Source: Welwitschia mirabilis (Eukaryota; Gnetophyta; Gnetopsida; Welwitschiales). Taken from it: a stretch of DNA of 64,000 nt. A program made the position numbers and the translations under genes. Every line of letters starts with the position of its first letter. Within the stretch, counting starts at the first letter, position 1. Shown here one piece after another: positions 53,521 through 63,480 of the stretch. The stretch lies in the NCBI GenBank assembly GCA_051453625.1, contig JBOZIK010000001.1:34715539-34779538 (forward strand), in the 5' to 3' direction. The notes under the pieces were generated by a model. The model was not told the DNA's origin. It ran no database searches and saw nothing but the letters and a program-made list of their open reading frames with translations.

Positions 53521-55459
53521 TATGTTTTATTAATTAGTGAATATTTGATTTGGACCTTTTTTTTTTTGAAAGAATACAACATCTTAAGACCATTTTTATT
53601 TTTCTTTCTTTTTAATAAAAGTGTGAGTAGATTTTAGATTTTGAATAAAACTTGCTTTGGTGCTTCCTTTTCGATTTTGTGATTTTTATGATTTTGATTT
53701 CGATTTTTATCTTTTTGTTTCAATAGTTTCTATTTCATTTTCTAGCTTTAATTTTCTACTAGACTCTATTTTCTATTTTTACTTTCTATCTCTATTGTCT
53801 GCATGACTAGAAGGGCGATTGTTAATTGTTTTTGGTTTATTTTAAGAAAATACATTTTGATGGCTTTGTTAAGATTTCTGACTTAAGTACTTAATAATTT
53901 TAGAAAGTTAATGGGCATAGGTTAGAATTATTCGAGCAACTGTCTAAATTTTCTCTTAGCTTTTTCCTTTAGAGGCATTATAATATTACTTGATCATCTT
54001 CCAAACATGACTTATATATTTATTTCCATGATTGGTCTTTTAACTTGGGCATTTTCTACTGGTAAGATTGGATTCACCCAATTTTGAAACAATCCCACAT
54101 CTATGAACTTCATTTTAAAAGAAGATGCTTTATTTTTGATGTTTTTCTCAATGGTGAAAAGGTCTAAGATTGTTTAAGGTTGTTCTTTTCTGTATTCATA
54201 TTTTAAATTCACCTTTCTCTTTGGAGTATTTAATCATGATAAATGTTCTTTTTATTTTTTAAATAAAAATGAAGGAAAAAAAAAGTGAAATAAGGCCGTG
54301 ATGTTTTATATATGCAATAGATCAAAAACATGGTCACCATAACGTCCTATAATAAGTACACTAGGAAATTTTCTTGAGAGGGACCTTTGGCAATGTAATA
54401 TGGTAGCTGTGGAAACTCCACTAGAATGTCAGTTGACCATGCTTCATGGGTCCTTGCTTCTCTAACTGTGGTTGCACTCCTCTCATCATGGATAATAAAA
54501 TAATAAAAGCTTAGAGGCTATGGGATCAGTGGTATCCCTAATATCATCAAAGGCATTGCTTATTTTCTAGACTCTTCATCTTTTCGACATGATCATTTCA
54601 TTTCTTAAGATTTAAGAGTTTGTTTTGAGATGTTGGCAGGTGAGTTCATTTTTGAGCAACTCTTTGGTCTAATCTTTCATTGTTTAAGTATTTCATCTTT
54701 AGCATTATCATAATCACTATGTCATCAAATGGAATTTTTTATACATCAATTCATGCATTTTTATGATTTCTTTCACTGGAATGTATTAGGTTAAAATTTT
54801 AGATAGGTAGGCTATTTTCTTTATGTTGCCTTTTGTTCATTCTTTCTACTTTCTTTTGTTGTTTGTTTAGTTATTTCAAAGTCATTCCCATATTTTTTTA
54901 TTACTTTAGGACTTAAAATTTATGCTTTCCTTACCCATTTTTTAATAAAGAGTTAATTTCTTGCTTGAATAAATAATTTTGTTATGCTTATTTTTAGTTG
55001 CAAATGTTGCGCTTCATCATTTGTCATGACAGAACATTTTCGTTTTCCACTCATTTTTGTCCTATTAGAATATCTCATACATCCATATTTTTTAAATCTG
55101 ATATTTCTTTACTCAGTTTTACACTTAATTTAAAAAATCATCCAAATTTAAACACCCATCATCTACCTGCTCACTATTGTCTGCTTTCTTTGCTTTAATC
55201 CAACACAGAACATATTGTTTTTCTCAAGGGGTGTAGGACCCATTTTCATGGCTGATTTTTTAATTTTTGAGTTATCTCAGAACTTTCATAAGATGTAATT
55301 TTAAAATTTTTACTTCATACACATCATGCATTACATGTTATTTTGTTATAGGATGTGTTTTATAAGCTTGTTTTATAATTTTATATTGATTTTTTGTAAA
55401 ACATATTAGCTCGCATTCGTGGTATTTCACCTAGTTTTTGTCAAGGATTGACAGAGGCT
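53521..55459 (+). other. G3 3' noncoding region
   Basis: Matches the post-pol region of G1 and G2. Landmarks: 'catgcttcatgggtccttgcttctctaactgtggttgcactcctctcatcatgg' (54440-54492), 'ggcattgcttattttctagac' (54551), 'tttatgatttctttcactggaatg' (54758). The open stretch at 54998-55198 (66 codons) has no recognisable motif and no counterpart I could find in G1 or G2, so I do not call it a gene. Confidence 0.65.
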
Positions 55460-55472
55460 AAGTGGAGGGCTA
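55460..55472 (+). promoter_or_regulatory. G3 polypurine tract
   Basis: 'aagtggagggcta' directly before the LTR TG. Best preserved of the family in this window. Confidence 0.8.
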
Positions 55473-56537
55473 TGTCATGCTACCAATTTGTGATTATTTG
55501 ATGAGGCTGTATGAGTTGTTTTGTAGGACATTTATACAAGTTTAGGTGCAATTCTGGGGATTTTAAAGAATTAATGGAAGATCTCAGAAATGTGCAATAC
55601 TTAACAAGATTTGAGGCATTTATGACACATTCTGATACTCATGGCTATGGAAGAAGATTTCTGATAGAAAAGACTAGCTTCTACTGAATTGGATGATAAA
55701 GAAGACCGTCATCCCCTCTATTGTCCCCATAATATCCAAGAGGATGACACCATTAAATGCTAATGTGAATTGTTGAAACACTAGTGAGTCATCTTTTGTA
55801 ATGAGTTGTCATTTCAATCATCATTCAAATGATAGTCAAGATGACATTAACATTGTAACCAACTCTAATAGCCAACCTTTGATCATTTCGTTTATTTCTT
55901 TTATGTAAGGGAACTCATATTGTAGTGTCTTTTGTTTGTCATTTTCTGGTTTATAACCCTATAAATAAGTACCCCTTTGACTCTCCTCTCTATTTTCGTT
56001 ACACTAAATTCTCATAATAGGAGATCGAAGGGTGGAAGATCCATCTCGAGTGTTACAAAAAGATGTTACCTTGGTGGAGGGTTATGCATACTCCATTGAG
56101 ATCTGGCTATTCTGTAACCTAGATGTTTGGTTCCTTTTAACATAAAACTTTGTTTTTCTTTTGTGCATGTTAGTTTGGTAGATGTTCCTTATGGTTTATG
56201 TTGCTCTTGATCTAGTGATAATTTCTTGGATGATATAGGTCTTAAGAGTGCAGCCTTTGTTAAAGCTAAAAGTAAGTAGTTTACCTTCATTTTGTATTGC
56301 ATTTAGTTAGTCGCATTTTTTCATTTACACTTAATCATTTATTTCCTACATAGTTCTTTAATTTTTGTTACTTTATTGAAAATCAATCCTTACTCTCTTC
56401 TCATAAGTCTTCAATGAGATATGACTTTCGGATTTACTCCTAACTATATTAGTGTATTGTATTTTGTAAAATATCTATTTTTATTTGTGAATGATAGGAT
56501 CTCTTCGTGTATAAATGTTTGCATAAATATGCACCAC
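55473..56537 (+). mobile_element. G3 3' LTR
   Basis: Starts TGTCATGCTACCAATTTG after the polypurine tract. It ends in 'aaatatgcaccacaa' with the last few bases (family end gcaaca) missing, because the next LTR begins at once. TATA box 'ctataaataag' at 55960-55970, followed by 'ctctcctctctatttt'. Confidence 0.85.
55960..55970 (+). promoter_or_regulatory. LTR TATA box
   Basis: 'ctataaataag' in the middle of the LTR. The sister LTR has the same at 57023-57033. Followed ~25 bp later by a pyrimidine-rich 'tctcctctcta' where transcription (start of R) would be expected. Confidence 0.6.
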
Positions 56538-57592
56538 AATAGCTACTAATTTGTATGTTTTTGATGGGATTTTCTGAGCTATTGTATAATACATTTATAC
56601 AGGTTTAGATGCAATTCTGAGGATTTTGGAGAATCAATGAGAGATCTTGGAAATGTGTAATTCTTAGTAAGATTTGAAGTAGTTAAGACACAACCTCATA
56701 CAGATGGATTTTGGAGGAAGATTACGAAAGGAAAAAGCTAGTTTCTTCTCACTTGAATGATAAATAAGACTATCGTTCCCTCTGTCATCCCCACGATAGC
56801 CAGGAGATGATACTATTCATTCCATATTAGATGTTGATGTGGATGCTAAGCTAACACTGTTGAATCTTGTTTTATAAAGAGCCATTGTCTTCTTGGTCGT
56901 CCAGATGATATCTAGAATGACCACTGTAATTGACAGTCAATCCTTGACCATTTCGTCTATTTCTTTTCTATAATGAAGCATATTTTGTAGCATCTTTTGT
57001 GTGTTGGTTCTACTTTATAACCCTATAAATAAGACCTCTTTTCAACTCTCCTCTCTATCTTTGATGCACCAAAAACTCTTGTGATTAAAGATTGAAGGAC
57101 GAGAGACCATCTCATGAGTTGTAGAAAGACATTCCCTTGGTAGAGGGCTATGCATCCTCTATTAAGGCCCGACTATTTTGTAACCCAAATGATAATTCCT
57201 TTTTAATATAAAACTCTATTGGCATTTATGCATCTTAGTTATCAGATGTTTCTTATGATTTATATTGCCCTTGATCTAATGACAATTTTATTGGTGATAT
57301 AGATCTTAAGGGAAGTCTTTGACAAGATTGAAAGAAAGTAGTTTAGATTTAAGGTTTAGTTGCATTTGCATTTACATTGTATCTTTATTTTCTGCATTAT
57401 TCTTTAAGCTCGGTTATTTTATTCTTTGTGAAAATCAATTCTCAAATCTTATCTCATAGTCTTCAATGAGATATGACATTCGAGTTCACTCCCAACTATA
57501 TTACTATGTTGTGTTGTGCAAGATATCTATTTTATTTGTAAATGACAGGATCTTTTTGAGTATAAATATTTAAACAAATATGCATTGCAACG
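56538..57592 (+). mobile_element. Second gypsy LTR joined head to tail
   Basis: Starts in '(a)tagctactaatttg', i.e. lacking the first ~5 bases of the family start TGTCATGCTACCAATTTG, and ends 'tatgcattgcaacg' at 57592. TATA box at 57023-57033. No polypurine tract, primer site or internal sequence separates it from the LTR at 55473-56537. Confidence 0.85.
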
Positions 57593-57941
57593 ATGAGCTA
57601 TAACTATTACGTAGACTTAAATCATCAAAAATTTATTAAGGTCTATTCTAAGCTTTTAAAGACTCAAATCTCTTATTGCATTAGAACATTACCTTTTTCA
57701 ATAATAGCTATATATATATATATATATATATATANNNNNNNNNNNNNNNNNNNNNNNNNNNNNNNNNNNNNNNNNNNNNNNNNNNNNNNNNNNNNNNNNN
57801 NNNNNNNNNNNNNNNNNNNNNNNNNNNNNNNNNNAGGGGAAGAGAAGTTAAATCAAGAAATATCAAAAGATATTTTATCACATAATGAATACTATTGTGA
57901 TCCCAAATTATCAGGTTTTATCGGTGTAAATAGCAATGTTT
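57593..57941 (+). mobile_element. Remnant gypsy internal region after the second LTR
   Basis: Leader-like start, then a (TA)n run (57707-57734), a 100-N gap (57735-57834), and 107 bp whose reading (EEKLNQEISKDILSHN) matches the unrecognised ORF of G3 near 52605-52655. Most of the element is absent or hidden in the gap. The next LTR begins at 57942. Confidence 0.6.
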
Positions 57942-58805
57942 TGTAGCGAATAGGAACTCAATTCAGTCATTTTCAGGCATTTTATTATGAACTAATCTAA
58001 CAAGCTAATATATTTTCATCTAGAAAAGGAAGAATTCAATCCTAGAAAAAGTGGAGTAAAAAGTGGAGGAAAACACTAATAAAGTTATTGCCATCCCCTC
58101 TGTCATCCCCATGACATAGGGCATGATTAAGAGGATGAAGGAATTTGAAGCAGGCTTAAGGAGGCTGATTTGGCAAGGCTGATGTGGCATGCTAATGTGG
58201 ATGTCATGGCAGCCATCATCCCCATAACACAGGNNNNNNNNNNGTCATCCCCACGATGATAGTAACATGATAGTGTCATAACTTCTTCTTAACTAAGTCA
58301 ATTAAGATTTAGTTTATACTTAATGATTCTTCTTCACTTATGCCAATCTATCTGACCTGTAACCACCCTAGAAAAGCTATAAAAACTTTCATTTAGCATC
58401 ATTTAATCATTTTTTTAGCATTGAAGGATTGATGACAAAGGCATCCAAGGAGTTAAGGGTCCATTTCAGCATAGGAGAGATTGATATTGGTGATTAAGCT
58501 CTGCTTCGAACATTGAGGAGTCACTACCTTGCTGAGGTAATTGTAAGACATTCCATTCAATTAATAAATTGTCTTTCTTTTTCAAATCTTATGATTTCTC
58601 TTATGGTTTATGTTAAAGTTTAATTAATACTATTTTCTTAGATTAATACTAAATTAGACACAAGTCATAAGGGCTGAGTTAGGTAATAACAACTTAAAAA
58701 TTTGGTTATCATAGGCTTGCATTTCATTTCTCTTTCATAATTTGCATAGCACATTAGAATAGCTACATTGTCAGTTTTTTTTTTCAATTACAAAAACATA
58801 AAATT
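57942..58805 (+). mobile_element. Putative 5' LTR of G5 (another gypsy family)
   Basis: Starts TGTAGCGAATAGGAACTC. It contains several 'gtcatccccatgacatagggcatga'-type palindromic words (58102-58126, 58244-58262), a TATA box 'gctataaaaac' (58376-58386), and a U5-like 'cttatggtttatgttaaag'. It differs from the G1-G3 LTRs. Its 3' end is not located; a 207-N gap (58806-59012) may hide it. It is assigned to G5 because gag follows ~1.8 kb downstream on the same strand. Confidence 0.5.
58376..58386 (+). promoter_or_regulatory. TATA box of the G5 LTR
   Basis: 'gctataaaaac', followed by an A/T-rich start region. It lies ~435 bp into the LTR, similar in relative position to the TATA boxes at 55960 and 57023. 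Confidence 0.5.
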
Positions 58806-59012
58806 NNNNNNNNNNNNNNNNNNNNNNNNNNNNNNNNNNNNNNNNNNNNNNNNNNNNNNNNNNNNNNNNNNNNNNNNNNNNNNNNNNNNNNNNNNNNNNN
58901 NNNNNNNNNNNNNNNNNNNNNNNNNNNNNNNNNNNNNNNNNNNNNNNNNNNNNNNNNNNNNNNNNNNNNNNNNNNNNNNNNNNNNNNNNNNNNNNNNNNN
59001 NNNNNNNNNNNN

Positions 59013-59766
59013 AACAAGCTATTAAGTGCATTTAAATTAAAAGTAAGTGAATTGAATTTATGCCATCATTATTTTTATTTACTTTTAGTTTTTATTGAAT
59101 ACCTATTGGTGCAACCTACTTGCTTTGAGGAGATTACCTAAAGAGATCTACTTGCCTTTTGATCAAAGGCAAGATTATCTCTAAGATTTATCCCTATCCA
59201 AGTAAGAGTATTTACCTTTAGAGGGTAACACATTGTTTTCACTTGTTGTTTATATTGTATACTCTTTTTCATTATAAATTATCTCTTATTTTCCTGTTAA
59301 TTTTTCATGCAATAATTTCCCCTTGCTAGTTCTACCTTCTTATGCTTTGTGTNNNNNNNNNNNNNNNNNNNNNNNNNNNNNNNNNNNNNNNNNNNNNNNN
59401 NNNNNNNNNNNNNNNNNNNNNNNNNNNNNNNNNNNNNNNNNNNNNNNNNNNNCACTTGTTGTTTATATTGTATACCCTTTTTCATTATAAATTATCTCTT
59501 ATTTTCCTGTTCATTTTTCATGCAATAATTTCCCCTTGCTAGTTCTACCTTCTTATGCTTTGTGTAATCTTTTGTGTAATCTAAAAAGATTACCACATAG
59601 CAAGAAGTCTTCCAGTGTATTTTTCTTGGGTCCTAAGTAAAGATTCCAAGAACAAAAATCAATCTTAATAATTGAGTCTACTCCTTGCATTTTAATGTAA
59701 ACCTAGAGATTACCTACAATGATTTTGAGCTAAAAGATTGGAATTTTTAAGTTAAGCAAAGGAATG
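59013..59766 (+). other. G5 5' leader
   Basis: Noncoding. It contains 'aagattaccacatagcaagaagtcttccag' and 'cttgggtcctaagtaaagattccaag' (59585-59650). A 113-bp block (59240-59352) is repeated exactly or nearly so at 59453-59565 across a 100-N gap, so the gap and one copy are probably artefacts. No primer site identified. Confidence 0.5.
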
Positions 59767-60878
59767 CCATCAAAATCTAAAGAGAAAAAGGTAGGTTTTC
59801 AAAATGAAAAGTAATTTTTAAAAAAGGCAATTCAAGAAGGTATTCAAATTTATAATTAAAGAACTAGAAGTGAGCAAATTTTTATCTCTTAATTTGATAA
59901 ATCAGATTTACTAGAAGATTGTAATTTACATTATAAAAGTTTTTCATTTTCTGTTGATTCATCTTCTAGAATTTTTAAGTCCCCTTTTGAAACAAAACTA
60001 CCTCTTCTGTTACAAGTTCTTCTAGGATTAATTTTAATTCTTTTGTAAATAAAGTTTCAACTTCGCATTCTTTAAATAGTAAACATGTAAATAAGAATCC
60101 TATAACTCCCATAATGTCTACAATTCTAGTGATTCCCAACCAACTCTCAAGGATAAATATGTACCAAAAATTAGGGAAACTCATAATCATTTCAACCTTC
60201 CTATTGGGGGTAACATAGAAATTAAAAATTTTAATGCCTATCCCTTTTTTGAAGAAACTCATGAAGACCCTTATGAACACATTGCAGCCATTGAACAATT
60301 GATGCTGATGTGTAATGGAAAGAAACCTATAACTTATAGGAATTACATGATAGTATTCCCTTATACATTAAGTGAAAAAGCAAAGAACTAGCTTAAAACT
60401 ATATCCCACAAAAGTCTCAAAACTTGGAAGGATACTAAAGAAAACTTTATTAAATTATTCCTTAGTGGAAACACTTTGAGGTAAAGACATTATGAGGTAA
60501 CAATTTTTCAGTAGAAAGATAATGAGAATTATGCTTTATCTTGGAAAAGATTCCTAATTTTAATTTCAGCTAATCCCATATATGAATTTAAATAAGAAGA
60601 ATTAATTTACCATTTCTACAATGGCCTTACTAGTAAAACAAAACAAATGATAAATCTTTTTTGCGAAGGAAGTTTATTTCAATACACAACTGAAGAAGCA
60701 TGAAAACATTTACAAGACTTAGTTAAACTTAGCTAAGATGGCCTAAGCCTAGAGAAAATAAAACCTTTAAACAATCTTTAAGAAAATCCATCATGTCAAA
60801 CATCAAAAGGAAAAACAAAACCAACTCATGTATGAAAATGAAGATGCTAGTGACAGTCATAGCATACTTGTAAGGATA
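59767..60878 (+). pseudogene. gag: Ty3/gypsy gag, first part (G5)
   Basis: ATG near 59767 gives MPSKSKEKKVGF. From ~60160 the gag core is well preserved: ETHNHFNLPIGGNIEIKNFN, HEDPYEHIAAIEQLMLMC, YMIVFPYTLSEKAKN, TISHKSLKTWKDTKENFIKL, YALSWKRFLILISANP, LIYHFYNGLTSKTKQMINLF, EEAxKHLQDLVKLS (to ~60730). This is the full PF03732-type order (L..aW, SI..W..L...F, G.S...Y...F..L, F..GL). Stops occur mainly where TGG or CAA/CAG would be expected. The gene is cut at 60883 by a solo LTR and continues at 61985. Confidence 0.85.
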
Positions 60879-60883
60879 ATGGT
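60879..60883 (+). repeat. Target-site duplication, left copy
   Basis: 'atggt' immediately before the solo LTR. The same 5 bp stand at 61980-61984 immediately after it. Confidence 0.75.
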
Positions 60884-61979
60884 TGTTGCAGTGCATATTT
60901 ATGTAATGTTTTAGGCCTTGATCTAAATCTTATTAATTACAAATAAGATACATAAATATAGCACACTAGTATAGTTGGAAGTGAACTGAATGTCATAATT
61001 TTGTCAAAGGCTAAAGTATGGATAATAAAGAGTTGATTTCGAGATAGAAATATGTAACCCTAATATATTAAAATAAAGTGCAATGCATGAAATTAAAATA
61101 GCAATGCAAAACTAATCTATAAAAATAAATAACAATGCACCTAATCTAATTAAGCTTAACCTTGACAAAGGTTGCCCTCATAATCTATGTAATAGAAGAA
61201 ACCTGTCATGAATCTTAAACAACATAAACTATGAGGGAGAGATTCTTGCATATGTTAAACAAAAAGATAATTCATATTAAAAAGCATAAAAAACATCTAT
61301 ATCACAAAGTAGTCGTTCCTTAATGGAGGAAACGCTACACAACAATAAGGTAATGTCTCTCTGGATTACAAGATAGTTCTCCAGTCTTAAGATCTCCTGT
61401 CACAAGCATGTCAGGTACTGTTGAAGATGATTATAGATCGAGGGGGAGACCTTTATTTATAGACAAAAAAGAAAGGGAAACTGATAGAGAAGTAGAGAAG
61501 AAACCCTAGCTAACATGCAAAGTAAAGTTATAAAGAAGTAACAATAACTTAGAAAAACATTCGATAAAGTGTGAGAGAACAGTGTCATCTTTCTGATCAT
61601 CTAGACAAAGGAGGAGACAAAAAGGATTAATAATTGAAACTCTTGGTCTATTCTAGTTTAACTGCTTGTTCGATTGCATGCAAACTATTGTCATCCTGTT
61701 TGAGATATCATCTAATACAAACGTCCGGACAATGAGGTGGACGACCTGCTTATGTCAATATTTAGTCTGTCTGATCAGTTATTATTTGTAGGAATTATTA
61801 TATAAAATATTATTTATCCATATCTACATCAAATGCTTGTAATTTATCTATAAACTGCATGTTTTCATTCTCTTTATCTTGGTTCTTGATTATCAGGAGA
61901 ATTAAGCATTTACCTATTAAGTTATCTATAAAATAACTCATAATACCCTATTAAATACATGTAAGTTAGCGATGCAAAA
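60884..61979 (-). mobile_element. Solo gypsy LTR inserted in G5 gag
   Basis: 1096 bp, minus orientation, same family as the LTRs of G1-G3. On the plus strand it starts TGTTGCAGTGCATATTT and ends 'gttagcgatgcaaaa' (family: tgttg...gcaaca, with the terminal CA now AA). A minus-strand TATA box 'tctataaataaa' is at 61452-61463. No primer site, polypurine tract or internal sequence adjoins it. Both sides are G5 gag and carry the 5-bp duplication. Confidence 0.85.
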
Positions 61980-61984
61980 ATGGT
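61980..61984 (+). repeat. Target-site duplication, right copy
   Basis: 'atggt' immediately after the solo LTR; matches 60879-60883. Confidence 0.75.
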
Positions 61985-62830
61985 AAAATTAATATAAGAG
62001 GTGAAATTAGCAAAAGCCCACATCACATTAACTCTTACTTATAAATTATATGAAGAAAATTACATAGTTAATGAATGCTTATTTTGACCAACTGTGAAGG
62101 AAGTAGTGAGGGAAGAAGTATGCTATGCTAATCAATCAGGTCCTAATTACTACAAAGGACTTTACCATAATGAGAAAAAGTCTTATCATTAAGTAGATTC
62201 TTATTTTGAACCTAAATATAAACCCTCCTTTAAAAAATCATATAATCTAAGATATGGAGGATATAATCAATACAAGGATGATCCAATTAAGAAAGCTATG
62301 ATAGAGATAAGAAGCATCCACGAATAAACATATAAGACTATTGAGCAAACCCAGAAACATATATGAGATTTGGGTAGAATTTGCAATGAATTATGTTAGT
62401 TAACCAAAAAATACAAGACACATTATCTTTCAATACATTGCCTAACCCCAATGATGTAAAGAAAGATTGAAAGGTAGTTACTCGAAAAGGCACTGCTACT
62501 ATACCTGAAGAATCATATATAAGTGATAAAATTAAAACAAAAAAGGATGAAGATGTAGAAATTATTGATGAGATACACTTTTATTTCACTTCCACTTTAA
62601 CAAATAAAAATAAAACACCAAATACAGGAATAAGACATCTTACCCCTTAGTTAGATAGACTCAACTCTAATACAACTTATAGTGAGTATATCAAAACAAT
62701 CAGAAAGGATGTTATGTCATACTCCCATTTTGGAACATACTTCAAGACAACCCTAACTATGCCAAATTATGGAAGGAGCTTTATAGGAGGAAGCAAAAAC
62801 ATGCATTACTAAGTATAGTGCTTTAGCCCA
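61985..62830 (+). pseudogene. gag: Ty3/gypsy gag, C-terminal part (G5)
   Basis: Continues after the solo LTR with REEVCYANQSGPNYYKGLYH (about 62120-62180), then FEPKYKPSFKKSYNLRYGGY, NQYKDDPIKKAMIEIRSIH and a TYKTIEQTQKHIxDLGRICNEL helix. The Cys and His spacing around CYANQS...GLYH is where a gag zinc knuckle would be, but only part of the ligand set is present. Then come a linker similar to G1's (KIKTKKDEDVEIIDEIHF) and LDRLNSNTTYSEYIKTIRKD near 62660-62705, equivalent to G1 LDKLNMNPTFDEYLKVL. Confidence 0.75.
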
Positions 62831-63480
62831 ATCTATGGCCAACTTGGTGATGTAAAAATGTTTAAATTTCAAAGATTCAGGGGAAGCAACCATTAGTATG
62901 ACCTTAAAAGAAAACAAAAAGGTTAATTATGCCCTTATTAACATAGGTCCAAGTGTGAACATAATGCCCCTTCATTTTGGATTAGAAAATTAAATTTAGC
63001 CAATAACAATTGTCTTGGGAGTGGTTGATTCAACATTAAGGAAGTTGCTTAGAATTATCAAGGATTTGATTGTCCAAATAGAAGAAGTATACTACCCCAT
63101 TAATGTTATAATTATTAAAATTAATCATAATAGTAGATACTCCTTACTTTTAGGTAGAGCTTTTTGTACTACTTCCCATTGCATTATAGACACTAGAGCT
63201 GGAACTATGCAACTTCATAAAAGTAATAAAAAGAATCAAGTTCAAGTCTTCAATGTAATAATAAAGGACATAAGGGATCCATATTATGAGCTAAGTGAAG
63301 ATGTTAGATCAATAATGTTTATAGCTCATCATTTACTTGAATTAAAGGCCCTTACCCATGAAAAACTAACTCTTTTTAATAATATGAAGGAAGTCTCAAC
63401 AATTTTAGGTAGTCTTAATTCCATAAACTCTTGTGAAATTGATAGTAACATGTAACCTTTGATGAAAAATACGTTTAAGA
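62831..63480 (+). pseudogene. Ty3/gypsy aspartic protease (G5)
   Basis: About 62860-62990 reads CLNFKDSGEATISMTLKENK, then YALINIGPSVNIMPLHFGLE. This is the retropepsin segment, with the catalytic Asp changed to Asn (LINIG for LLD(L)GA). After one frame change, 63015-63455 is open for 146 codons: VDSTLRKLLRIIKDLIVQIE, YPINVIIIKINHNSRYSLLL, GRAFCTTSHCIIDTRAGTMQ. This is the second half of the domain with the GR(A/P)F block, ending in an acidic ELSEDVRS stretch. It is the best-preserved protease of the window, although its active-site Asp is lost. Confidence 0.85.

Noticed and set aside
54998-55198. 66-codon ORF in the G3 3' region
   Set aside because: No motif and no counterpart in the equivalent regions of G1 and G2.
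57707-57734. (TA)n run as a regulatory site
   Set aside because: Simple microsatellite at the edge of an N gap; it probably caused the assembly break.
59975-60298. 107-codon minus-strand ORF
   Set aside because: Antisense shadow of G5 gag, whose plus-strand motifs are clear.
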